From Caballeronia sp. SBC1 (lineage in GTDB: Bacteria > Pseudomonadota > Gammaproteobacteria > Burkholderiales > Burkholderiaceae): a DNA stretch of 64,000 bases. Position numbers and translations under genes: made by a program. The stretch covers positions 3,038,001 through 3,102,000 of the forward strand of contig NZ_CP049156.1 in assembly GCF_011493005.1 (NCBI RefSeq), given 5' to 3'. Every line of letters begins with the position of its first letter. Positions within the stretch are counted from its first letter, which is position 1. Of the stretch, positions 36,736 to 45,070 are shown piece after piece. Under the pieces are notes generated by a model. It ran no database searches and was not told the DNA's origin. It saw only the letters and a program-made list of their open reading frames with translations.

Positions 36736-37562
36736 GGTGTTCCCCTTTGCAGCGGCGCGTGTGCTCCGCGTTTCCGACCTGTCGTTCGGTGTTTATTCGG
36801 TGTTCATTCCTGACTCTTCAGGCGAAAGCACTCCACCCGGATGCATCCAGACCGCATCCAGACTGGCAGTTCCTGAATCTTCGTCTGAGCACTCCGGTTT
36901 CATCCGCCAACATCACGCCATTCACGGCCATGCACTGCGGTCTGTCGCACTCAAGCGACGCCTCATGGGGGTTGCCTGGCAGTGCGCCGCAGCAATGCGC
37001 CGGCACGCGGAACCCGGCGGTAAATCGGCCGCAAACAGCTGCCCCGAGGGGTTCCGCCGCGCCTTGCGTGCGGCGGCGCACATGCAGCAGCCCGTCGATT
37101 CAAGACGAAGACTAGTGCTTTACCGCCTCCTCGGATGCAGCCGATTCGGCCACTGATATATTCCGAGCAACCAGCAAGCCGCCGCGGGAAAAGCGCTGGC
37201 CATCGAGAATACAGACCGAATACAGACGGCGCGTCTGGCCTGCTTCGTGGCGAGTGCGCGGAACGATTCATGCGGATCATGCGGGTCGTGTTCATTCAGC
37301 GTCGGCCCGGCCTTCCGCCACATCGGATGTAAGCAACCGCTTGAAATCCACCCCGGCCTACCGACCCTGAAGAGGGGTGCTGAAAACGGCTACTGAACAC
37401 GTTATGCGATCCATGCAACGGAAGGAATGCTTTCAGCAAGGCATGCTCAGGAGAACGATCAGGGAGTCAGTGCCTGCGTCCGAGCCAGATCCCATGCGCC
37501 GCCGAACGTCGAAGTGTCCGCAGCGAAGCCTCAAAACCGAGAGTTGAGAAGAGAGACAAGCC
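36736..37562. other. 827-base intergenic region between acyltransferase and polymerase genes
   Basis: It lies between divergent genes and should hold both promoters. Short overlapping frames on both strands (for example 36653-37156 and 36963-37295) have no recognisable domains or good ribosome sites. I see no repeat, RNA gene or clear -35/-10 pair. A weak GAGAAGAGAGAC purine run precedes the polymerase start. Confidence 0.4.
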
Positions 37563-39032
37563 ATGCGCAATAAATTCACGACCTTATGGATCTGGCTGCT
37601 GATATGCCCTCTCGCGTTCGACTACAAGGCGGGACTCGACGACGGCAGCCACGCGATGCAGATCGTCATGACCCTGCCGGTGCTCGGCGCCGGGCTGATC
37701 CTGTGGCTGATCGCGCCAAGCTTCACGCGGCGCTCGCGCTTGCGTTCGATCATTACGGCCGGAACCATCACGACGGTGGTTGGCAGCATTGTGGCCCAGC
37801 TCATGCAAGCTAATGACTTCGGCAACTATCTGCGCACCCTGCTGCCCTTCGGGCTGTTCCTGCTTGGCTACCTCGCCGCATGCCGGCCGTGGCAAGGCGA
37901 CCGGCTCGAGCAGTTTGAGAAGGCGCTGTTCTGGTCGATGGCCATCTCGCTCGTCTTCACCTTCGCCTTCGGCATCGCGACCAGCGGCGGCCCGCTCGAC
38001 GACGTGCGCTACCGGATCATATCGGCTACCTTCCTCGGTTTGCAGGGTGTCCTCCTGCATCAGTTCGTGGTCGCTAAACGCTTCACCAAGATCACGCTCG
38101 CCCTTTTCCTCGGCACGATCCTGATCGAACTCCTGAGTGTGACCCGAAGCCTGCTGGTGGGCACCGTCCTGCTGTTCATGTACGCTACGTGGCTCTCGGC
38201 ACCGTCGGCGCGGCACTTGGCCAAGGCCGGCATGCGCGCGGTTTTGACGGGCTTGTTGCTCGCCGCGATGGCAGCCGGCGCGGCCATGTTTTTCCCTGAT
38301 GTCGCCGAACACTGGACACAACGCATCTACGCTTCGAAGGAAACGACTTCGGGCATGGACCCGACCACTATCACGCGTCTCGCGGAGATGAAGGATCAGT
38401 ACGATCAGGTCACGTCCACGCCGTCATCGCTGATAGCCGGCAAGGGGTATGGCGCGATTTATCGCTATTCGCCCGACTATCTGCCTGACCTCGCCGGACA
38501 AATTTCCAAGAAGGACTTCTACGCAATCCAGGAATTCGCCGCGGGCCACAACTTCTGGGTGTACCAGTTCTTTGCGGGCGGTTTGCTGTTCGGTCTCTGG
38601 CTGCCGCTTGCGATACTGCTTGCCCTGGGCTTGGGCGGGATCGCGTATCGCGTGTGGCGGCGGCGTGTGCCGGACCTGCTATACCTGCCCGTGATGGGAC
38701 GTTCGCTGCTGCTGCTCGCGGGCTTGCCGGCGATGTCGATCGGCGGTAATCCGCTCGGTCCGCGTTATTCCGGTCTCGTGTTCGGTGTCGCGCTCGGCCT
38801 GGTGGTCGCAACTTATACGCGTCTCTCGCATGCCATGCAGGAACACGAAGCCCGGCGTCTCGCGCAGCAAGGTATGCCGAAGAAACGCCGGCCGGGAACG
38901 CCCCCGCCCTCACCGGCTCCGGCTCCGGTCGTCACTCCCGTTGCCATGCCAACGCCGGTATCCGCCCATGCGCCTGCGCTGAACGAAGGCCGCGATCCCA
39001 CCAACACCATGTCGCGATTTACATCGGCATAA
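37563..39032 (+). CDS. wzy: O-antigen ligase/polymerase-like membrane protein (Wzy candidate)
   Basis: A 489-residue polytopic inner-membrane protein with about 10-12 hydrophobic segments and a large periplasmic loop (about residues 240-340) containing SLIAGKGYGAIYRYSPDY and AAGHNFWVYQFFAGG. The H-N-x-x-x in that loop resembles the WaaL/Wzy (Wzy_C) pattern. The last ~70 residues are a Pro/Ala-rich cytoplasmic tail (PPPSPAPAPVV). It is the only polymerase candidate in the locus, so I infer that it joins exopolysaccharide repeat units. The next gene is a GT4 75 bases downstream. Confidence 0.75.
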   Translation: MRNKFTTLWIWLLICPLAFDYKAGLDDGSHAMQIVMTLPVLGAGLILWLIAPSFTRRSRLRSIITAGTITTVVGSIVAQLMQANDFGNYLRTLLPFGLFLLGYLAACRPWQGDRLEQFEKALFWSMAISLVFTFAFGIATSGGPLDDVRYRIISATFLGLQGVLLHQFVVAKRFTKITLALFLGTILIELLSVTRSLLVGTVLLFMYATWLSAPSARHLAKAGMRAVLTGLLLAAMAAGAAMFFPDVAEHWTQRIYASKETTSGMDPTTITRLAEMKDQYDQVTSTPSSLIAGKGYGAIYRYSPDYLPDLAGQISKKDFYAIQEFAAGHNFWVYQFFAGGLLFGLWLPLAILLALGLGGIAYRVWRRRVPDLLYLPVMGRSLLLLAGLPAMSIGGNPLGPRYSGLVFGVALGLVVATYTRLSHAMQEHEARRLAQQGMPKKRRPGTPPPSPAPAPVVTPVAMPTPVSAHAPALNEGRDPTNTMSRFTSA

Positions 39033-39107
39033 AGATCGAGCCGGCCTGCGTGGCCGGCTGACGATCCACATCGATCCACCGATCAATCACCCAAGCGGCG
39101 GCTCGCA

Positions 39108-40313
39108 ATGAAGATCCTGCATTTGTTATCGACTATCGACCCGCGTGCGGGCGGTCCGACCGAAGGTGTCCGGCAAAGCGGCGTGGACATGAAGTCGCTA
39201 GGTCATGAGGTGGAGGTCGTCACCCTGGATGACCCCGCGGCGCCGTGGCTCGCCGCGTTCCCGCTGACCGTACATGCGCTTGGGCCGTCGCGTGGCAACT
39301 ATGGCCTGACGCCGCATCTTGTGCCCTGGCTTAAACGCCATGCTGCGCAGTTCGATGCCGTGATCATCAACGGGCTGTGGCAATACCACAGCTATGGCGC
39401 GTGGAAGGCGCTGCGCGAGCTGGACGTGCCCTACTACGTCTTCCCGCACGGCATGCTCGACCCGTGGTTCAAGCGGACCTATCCGCTCAAGCATTTGAAG
39501 AAATCCCTGTACTGGCCGTGGGCGGAATATCGCGTGCTTCGCGATGCGCGGCGTGTGTTGTTCACTGCTGAAGAAGAGCGTGTGCTCGCGCGGCAATCGT
39601 TCAGGCTGTATAGGGCGAACGAGGAAGTGGTGGCCTTTGGCACCACCCCGCCACCGGCGTTTTCTGCGCCGGTACGCGATGCCTTTATTGCGGCTTATCC
39701 CGAACTCGATGGCAAGCGCCTGCTGCTCTTTCTTGGCCGCATCCATGAAAAGAAGGGCTGCGATCTGCTGGTCAAGGCGTTTGCCGAGATCCGCGATATC
39801 GATCCTTCCGCGCATCTTGTGATGGCCGGTCCGGACAGCGGTGAATGGACACCTGCGCTTCAAAAGCTTGCTGTTGAGCTGGGCATCGCCGATCGCATTA
39901 CGTGGACCGGGATGTTGCTCGGCGACATGAAGTGGGGCGCATTCCAGGCAAGCGATGCATTCATCCTGCCGTCGCATCAGGAGAATTTCGGCATTGCGGT
40001 TGCTGAAGCGCTGGGATGCGGCCTGCCGGCGTTGATCTCGGACAAGGTGAATATCTGGCGCGAAGTGGAAGCGGATGGCGCGGGTTTTGTGGCATCGGAT
40101 ACGGTGGCCGGGACTGTTTCCAGCCTCAGGCGCTGGCTTGAGCTGGACCCGTCGCTGGCGGCGGCGATGCGCGCGCAGGCCAGGCAGACTTTCCATCGAC
40201 GTTTCACGGTCGAGGCCATGTCGAAGGATCTGCTGCGGGTGTTGCAATCTGATGGGGGGTTCGCTCGCGCCGGCGGACCAAAAAAATTTGCTGGTGCGGG
40301 CGGGATGGGTTAG
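39108..40313 (+). CDS. Glycosyltransferase family 4
   Basis: A 401-residue GT-B enzyme. It opens MKILHLLSTIDPRAGGPTEGV, followed by GLWQYHSYGAWKAL and PYYVFPHGMLDPWFKR, a pattern common in EPS and colanic-type transferases. The C-terminal domain has LFLGRIHEKKGCDLLVKAF and PSHQENFGIAVAEALGCGLP. It lies 75 bases after the polymerase candidate on the same strand. Its end abuts a repeat module that may supply transcription termination. Confidence 0.9.
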   Translation: MKILHLLSTIDPRAGGPTEGVRQSGVDMKSLGHEVEVVTLDDPAAPWLAAFPLTVHALGPSRGNYGLTPHLVPWLKRHAAQFDAVIINGLWQYHSYGAWKALRELDVPYYVFPHGMLDPWFKRTYPLKHLKKSLYWPWAEYRVLRDARRVLFTAEEERVLARQSFRLYRANEEVVAFGTTPPPAFSAPVRDAFIAAYPELDGKRLLLFLGRIHEKKGCDLLVKAFAEIRDIDPSAHLVMAGPDSGEWTPALQKLAVELGIADRITWTGMLLGDMKWGAFQASDAFILPSHQENFGIAVAEALGCGLPALISDKVNIWREVEADGAGFVASDTVAGTVSSLRRWLELDPSLAAAMRAQARQTFHRRFTVEAMSKDLLRVLQSDGGFARAGGPKKFAGAGGMG

Positions 40314-40420
40314 AGGTCGTCGGGGGACGGGGGCGGGTTGCGAGGTTCGAGGGGTGGCGGTCGGAGTCTATGCCGGGTTGCTCCTTTCGAGGTTGGTGAT
40401 CCGCTTAGGCTTGCTAATTT

Positions 40421-40600
40421 CTTCATCACTATTAGCCACTGCGCGTGGCGGCGCGTCATTTCTTTGTCCAAAGCGACAAAGAAACGAAGCAAAGAAAGCG
40501 CTTTCAGAACGAGGGCGCGTAAGTGTCCACAGCGTGCAGTTCTCATGCATGGGTACCCCAAAAGCACAGTGCTCGCCAGAGCCACCGATGTGTGAAACCC
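40421..40600 (+). repeat. Core arm C of repeat locus 2
   Basis: Forward core resembling arm A but with about a dozen substitutions (for example CGCGTGGCGGCGCG for TGCGTGGCGGCACG). Its tail GCGAATCCTTACACGAACACG matches, in reverse complement, the tail of arm B in locus 1. Confidence 0.8.
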
Positions 40601-41008
40601 TCCTTCTCGCGAATCCTTACACGAACACGCTTCGCCCCCAACGCTCTCGGGCAAGCACTACTGCCAAGAAACCCGCACGGCCTCACGCGTGTTTGCAGCT
40701 TCGCTTTTGGCTGGGTTAGCCGAGTAGTTTGCGCTGCTATCTTTGTGGGCCAACGGCCGGATGCATATTTGCTGCCTCGTTTCTTGGAGGCTGGATTGGG
40801 TGGGTTAGAAGATTATTTCGTCGGTCAGGGCCTCACGCATTTTGAGGCCTTTATTTCTTGGCGGGTTGGCTGCGTGGTTCGTCGCGCGTACAAAATTCGG
40901 TGGATGGTTTTACGCGGATAGCGCGGGGCGTTCCTTGGGCAGGTTCAGTCACTGGTGGCGAAGCGTGTGGGTATCTGTGTTCGGAGAAGGAGGGTTTCAC
41001 ACATCCGC

Positions 41009-41160
41009 GGCTCTGGCGAGCACCGTGCTTTTGGGGCACCTATGAATAGAAACTGCACGCTGTGGACACTTAGGGTAGCGTGGTTTGAAAGCGTTTTCTT
41101 TGCTTCGTTTCTTTGTCGCTTTGGACAAAGAAATGACGTGCCGCCACGCACAGTGGCTAA
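41009..41160 (-). repeat. Core arm D of repeat locus 2
   Basis: Bases 41011-41160 are identical to 17681-17830 (arm B), in the same orientation, although 23.3 kb apart. The tail at 40861-41000 is the reverse complement of the arm A tail, with only scattered changes. Confidence 0.88.
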
Positions 41161-41410
41161 TAGTGATAAAGAAATTAGCTAACCTAAATTGACCACTAAC
41201 CTTGAAAGCAGCAACCCGGCATAGACTCAGACTGCTAACACAAGAACCTGGCAACCCGGCATCGACCCCACCCCCAACCCCACCCCCAAACCAGCAACCC
41301 CGTCCACCGGCGCGAGCAAAAAGAAATCCGCCGATGAAATCCTCCACCGGCGGGTTTTCTATCGGCCACAAATATCGGACAACGAACCTGTCCGATACCC
41401 CCGGCCGTCC

Positions 41411-43153
41411 CTACTTCTTCGCCATGAAGGCCAGATCCGAAGGCGGACGCAACGTCGATGCAGCAAACGGCATGGTCGTGTCTTCGGACGCCCGGCGCTC
41501 AGAGCCCGCGCCAATCGACGTCACCGACGCAAGCGGCGAAATTTCACCACGCAACGCCTTCAGCACATGCTCGGAAAGCCGCAGCGTCATGGCCGCGATC
41601 GTGATGGTCGGAAAATTCGCTCCAACCGTCGGAAACACAGAACTGCCTGCCACATACAGATTGCTCATGCCGTGCACCTGGCAGTTGCGGTCGACCACCC
41701 CTTGCTTTGAAGAATCGTGCATGCGAGTCGTACCCATGTGATGCCACGTGCCTTCCAGTTGCGCCGGCCACGGCTTGCCTTCCAGCGGCTCGTCGAGTTG
41801 CACATCGGCCACGCCGGTCCGCTGCATTTCTTCCGCCAGCAACGTCACCGTACGGTCGAAGGTGCGCTTCGCCAGCTCGGTCAACTGCCAGTCCACCTTG
41901 ACGCGGTTCATGCCAAGCGCATCCTTCTGCGACGACAGTGTCACGCGGCTATCACGGTTCGGCTCCGCTTCCACGATGGTCTGGAACTTGACGTCGGTGA
42001 TCAGCGGACGCGGCTGCAACAGACGCGCAAGACCAAAGCAAGCCGTGTCCACGGGATGCATGGCCATGGTCAGCAGGTCCTGCGAGAAATTCCAGTCCGG
42101 CTGATCCTTTTGCAGCACCGCCTGCTTGCAGCGCACAAGCGCATCCGCACCCTCGGTATTTTCACCGCGAAACACCGAATAGAACCACACGCGTGCATTA
42201 AGCAAGCGTTCCCGTTCAAGCACCTTCTGTGTCAACGCGAATTGCGACGAGATGAATTGCCCGTGCGCGGACACTGAAGCGTTTTGATAGTGATACTTGA
42301 TGTCGTAGAGCTTGTTACGCGCCCACGGCTTCTTGAACTTGATGCTGCCCTGCATGGTGCGCGGGTGGTCCATGAAATAGCGGCCGACCAGGTCGTTGCC
42401 ATTGCCAAGGCCCTCGGCTTGCACCTTGTTCGACGCAAGCAGCAGTCGCGCATTTTCGATCCCGCCTGTCGCCAGCACGAAGATCTTCGCGCCCACGGTG
42501 AAACGCCGGCCGCTAAGCGTGCCTACGTCGATATGCGTGACATGACGCGCTTCGGTGTCAGTGTCGATGTTCATCGCGTTGGCGTTGAGCAAAACGCGCA
42601 CATGCGACGAACGCTCAAGCACGGCCTTGTACACCTTGCCAAAACGCACCGGCGGACTGAACTGCGAGATCGTGTCGCGGATGGTGCCGCTCGGCAGCGG
42701 ATGACGCCTGACGTCGTCACGGCCAATGGCGGCTTCCCAATAGGCAGGGTCAAAGTTGTTTTCGCCCAGCTTGAGCAACGCATGCGTGCGTGCATAGTAC
42801 GGACGCAACTCGTCGAGCCCGAAAGGCCAGCCGCTATCGTTCACCCAATCGCGTTTTTCGAAGTCCCACGAATCGAGCGGACGGCACCAGCCACCCCAGC
42901 AGTTGCTGCTGCCGCCCAGGAAACGGCTGCGGCTGCCATCTGCGTATGTGTAAGGAATACCGACATTCTCGCCGCGATACAGATCGCGCGTGGCATCGTC
43001 AGGCTTGTAACCACCGCTCTCCAGCAGAACAGTGTCTATACCGTGCTTATCCATTTCGAGCGCCAGCGTGATCCCGGCAACCCCCGCCCCGATGATGCAA
43101 ACCGTGGTTTCAATTACCGCGCGCTGCTCAACATTCCGGCTGTCAATGAACAT
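41411..43153 (-). CDS. GMC-family FAD oxidoreductase
   Basis: A 580-residue flavoenzyme with the N-terminal dinucleotide fold IIGAGVAGITLALEMDKHG (about residues 20-38) and FLGGSSNCWGGW at about 79-90. A C-terminal GMC domain has GTWHHMGTTRM and VYVAGSS-like NLYVAGSSVFPTVGANFPT. The catalytic His-Asn pair is therefore conserved. Related proteins oxidise alcohols or sugars. Its place in the exopolysaccharide cluster suggests oxidation of a sugar nucleotide, lipid-linked sugar or polymer, but no substrate can be assigned. No signal peptide is seen, so it is probably cytoplasmic. Confidence 0.88.
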   Translation of the reverse strand: MFIDSRNVEQRAVIETTVCIIGAGVAGITLALEMDKHGIDTVLLESGGYKPDDATRDLYRGENVGIPYTYADGSRSRFLGGSSNCWGGWCRPLDSWDFEKRDWVNDSGWPFGLDELRPYYARTHALLKLGENNFDPAYWEAAIGRDDVRRHPLPSGTIRDTISQFSPPVRFGKVYKAVLERSSHVRVLLNANAMNIDTDTEARHVTHIDVGTLSGRRFTVGAKIFVLATGGIENARLLLASNKVQAEGLGNGNDLVGRYFMDHPRTMQGSIKFKKPWARNKLYDIKYHYQNASVSAHGQFISSQFALTQKVLERERLLNARVWFYSVFRGENTEGADALVRCKQAVLQKDQPDWNFSQDLLTMAMHPVDTACFGLARLLQPRPLITDVKFQTIVEAEPNRDSRVTLSSQKDALGMNRVKVDWQLTELAKRTFDRTVTLLAEEMQRTGVADVQLDEPLEGKPWPAQLEGTWHHMGTTRMHDSSKQGVVDRNCQVHGMSNLYVAGSSVFPTVGANFPTITIAAMTLRLSEHVLKALRGEISPLASVTSIGAGSERRASEDTTMPFAASTLRPPSDLAFMAKK

Positions 43154-43502
43154 TCCCCGTGCTCCCTCTCGTGTGCAGCGGTTCGCCCAATTGTTGTGTT
43201 CGGCTCTCCACTGTCGTCACCCGTTGTCGAAACGCTTTTCTGCCGGTGCTGCTTCGCGCGGCCAATTTGCCGCCGGCATCCGACAGGTTCCGGTCCTTGA
43301 TCAATCCACGAAGCGCGGCGCGAGTTGCAGTCGAAATTACTTGCAGCCAGGAAGTCATGCCAAGCCTTACCTGCGTGTAATAATCGTCGGCCACGTGCTT
43401 CGTCACCCGCCAAGATAAAGGCCCATACAGCCAAAAGCGCGCTGGTCAACGCGCCCGGCACCCCGTGCAAGCTTTTTTTCTCAACGGCGCCCTGTCCTGA
43501 TG
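43154..43502. other. Intergenic region between wcaF-like and GMC oxidoreductase genes
   Basis: About 350 bases that should contain the leader and promoter of the minus-strand oxidoreductase gene. I see no terminator, repeat or coding frame I would support. Confidence 0.35.
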
Positions 43503-44210
43503 CTAAGCGGTGAACCGCTTTCTGATAAATCGCACCGGATTTCCGCCATATACGCCTCCTGCATCCAGCGACCGATGCACCACCGACAGCGGCGTTACCA
43601 CTGTCGAGCGGCCGATGGTCACGCCCATTTGTACGACGCATTTCGATGTAATCCACACGCCGTCCTCAATCACGATCGGCGCAACACGCAAATCCATGTT
43701 GCTCTCGAGATCGTGTGAGCCGGTGGTGAGAAATGCGTCCTGCGAGATGCACACATTCGAGCCGATCCGGATCAGCGCCTGGTTGTAGATCCACGCGTTC
43801 ACACCGAACCAGCAGTTGTCGCCCACTTCCAGATTCCACGGCGCCTTCACCCGAATGGGATGAGGCATCCGGCAACCCGAACCAATGCGTGCGCCAAAGC
43901 GGCGCAACAGCCAGACGCGTACGGCGGATACCGGTATGAACTTGTTATTGATGAAGGCGGCTTCAATAAAGAACCACACGATCTCCGTCAGCGCGCCACG
44001 CCGGGCCACATAGTTGCCCTTGCCGGCGAGACTGAGGTCGATGACCTTGCCGCTGCCCGCGCCGCTTTTGCTGTTCGCGTTGCTTGCACCATTGAAGCGC
44101 GCCGTGCCCTCGGTCACGCCCGGGGCACTGTGATGTGGCCGCTGACTGGTGGCGGTCTTGTCTTTGGCCACCTGGTCCTCAACGCAAGATTCGTCGACTG
44201 TTCTGAGCAT
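43503..44210 (-). CDS. wcaF: Hexapeptide-repeat acetyltransferase, WcaF-like
   Basis: A ~235-residue acetyltransferase of the left-handed beta-helix class. The C-terminal ~170 residues carry the WcaF pattern: AFINNKFIPVSAVRVWLLRRFGA, MPHPIRVKAPWNLEVGDNCW, then SQDAFLTTGSHDLES and GGNPVRFIRKR. The N-terminal ~70 residues are polar and probably disordered, longer than in enteric WcaF. I used the ATG at 44210; one at 44258 is also open. It should O-acetylate a sugar (fucose in colanic acid) of the polymer. Confidence 0.88.
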   Translation of the reverse strand: MLRTVDESCVEDQVAKDKTATSQRPHHSAPGVTEGTARFNGASNANSKSGAGSGKVIDLSLAGKGNYVARRGALTEIVWFFIEAAFINNKFIPVSAVRVWLLRRFGARIGSGCRMPHPIRVKAPWNLEVGDNCWFGVNAWIYNQALIRIGSNVCISQDAFLTTGSHDLESNMDLRVAPIVIEDGVWITSKCVVQMGVTIGRSTVVTPLSVVHRSLDAGGVYGGNPVRFIRKRFTA

Positions 44211-44472
44211 GATTGCCGGCCCCCGAGCCCGTACGGCGGGTTGCATAACCCGTTGCATAACAACGCCGCCTGAAACGATTATCTGCGATACGTCTTATCG
44301 CTCTCGTGCGCCAGCCCACTAATGGCCGCAAGGGAAAGACTTTTGGCGGTATCTGCATGAGCGCGCGCGAGAAGATTTGCTACCTTGAAACAAGGGGTGG
44401 CAACCGCTCGACACCACGCCGGCTTTGGGATAACAATCAATCTTCATACTTGCCGATTTTTCGGAGCGCACC

Positions 44473-44931
44473 ATGAAATCAATCAATCGCCATTCCTCGC
44501 TTCATCGCGTATTAGCCTTGCTGATCGCGAGCGCTGCGTGCTCGGCATGGCCTTCTGCCCATGCAGCCGGAGCCGACGCAGGCACACGCGACTTCACTGC
44601 GGAAGAGAAGCTGCTGGGCGGCCCCGACACCTATGGCGCCACCTATGCCGACCCCTATGGCCAGGCCCCCGCCGGCAACCGCGCGAAGGGCGCCGCTGCC
44701 AGCACGTCCGCTGAAAAGATGATGAACGACAACGCGGACCCGGCCCAGACCAACGCGTCATTCGTCACACCCGGCACGGTGGCAATGAAGCCCAGCGCAC
44801 GCATGCAAGTGAGGGACGCAGGCGGCAAGCTCGTGGCCACCCCCGACGACGCAGCGCACTCCGTGTACAGCACAACCGGCCTCAAGCCGGCGGCCAAAAA
44901 AACAACGGAGATCTATCGATCTCCGTATTGA
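44473..44931 (+). CDS. Secreted hypothetical protein in the EPS locus
   Basis: A 152-residue protein that I do not recognise. Residues 1-32 are a good signal peptide (basic MKSINRHSSLHR, hydrophobic VLALLIASAACSAW, cleavage near AHAAGA). The mature part is small, polar and rich in Ala, Gly, Thr and Asp, with DTYGATYADPYGQAPAGN and SVYSTTGLKPAAKKTTEIYRSPY and no cysteine, so it is probably extended in the periplasm or secreted. GGAG lies 7 bases before the ATG. It is the only plus-strand gene amid minus-strand EPS genes. Confidence 0.75.
   Translation: MKSINRHSSLHRVLALLIASAACSAWPSAHAAGADAGTRDFTAEEKLLGGPDTYGATYADPYGQAPAGNRAKGAAASTSAEKMMNDNADPAQTNASFVTPGTVAMKPSARMQVRDAGGKLVATPDDAAHSVYSTTGLKPAAKKTTEIYRSPY
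44896..44925 (-). terminator. Rho-independent terminator for the minus-strand EPS operon
   Basis: CGGAGATC (44906-44913) and GATCTCCG (44918-44925) form an 8-base stem with a TATC loop. Read on the minus strand it is followed by TTGTTTTTTT (44905-44896). It lies about 145 bases after the wcaI stop. It overlaps the last codons of the convergent secreted-protein gene. Confidence 0.75.
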
Positions 44932-45070
44932 GTGTTGTTGTGTCGAGGGTGTTTTTAGCCCTGCTTCGGACAAGCCCGTGGAACGGGCCGTGAAGCAGGC
45001 TGCCTGTCCAGTTTCACCAGGCTGATTGCGCCGGACCTCAAACCGCATCCGGCAGCAAGCGGGTCAGTGA

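Larger units (their letters stand above)
40330..41280. repeat. Inverted-repeat module, locus 2 (~0.95 kb)
   Basis: This fills the gap between convergent genes (40314-41410). The order is one 40-base unit, core arm C (40421-40600), tail, middle, mirrored tail, core arm D (41000-41175), then mirrored 40-base units (41205-41260). Arm C has the tail type of arm B, and arm D that of arm A, so the whole module is the reverse complement of locus 1 in layout. The TTTCTTTGTC/GACAAAGAAA hairpins lie at 40459-40484 and 41108-41133. No convincing gene is present. Confidence 0.85.

Noticed and set aside
44940..45020. CTGCTTC...GAAGCAG long hairpin after the secreted-protein gene
   Set aside because: It is not followed by a T-run on either strand. 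The adjacent 44896-44925 hairpin is the better terminator.
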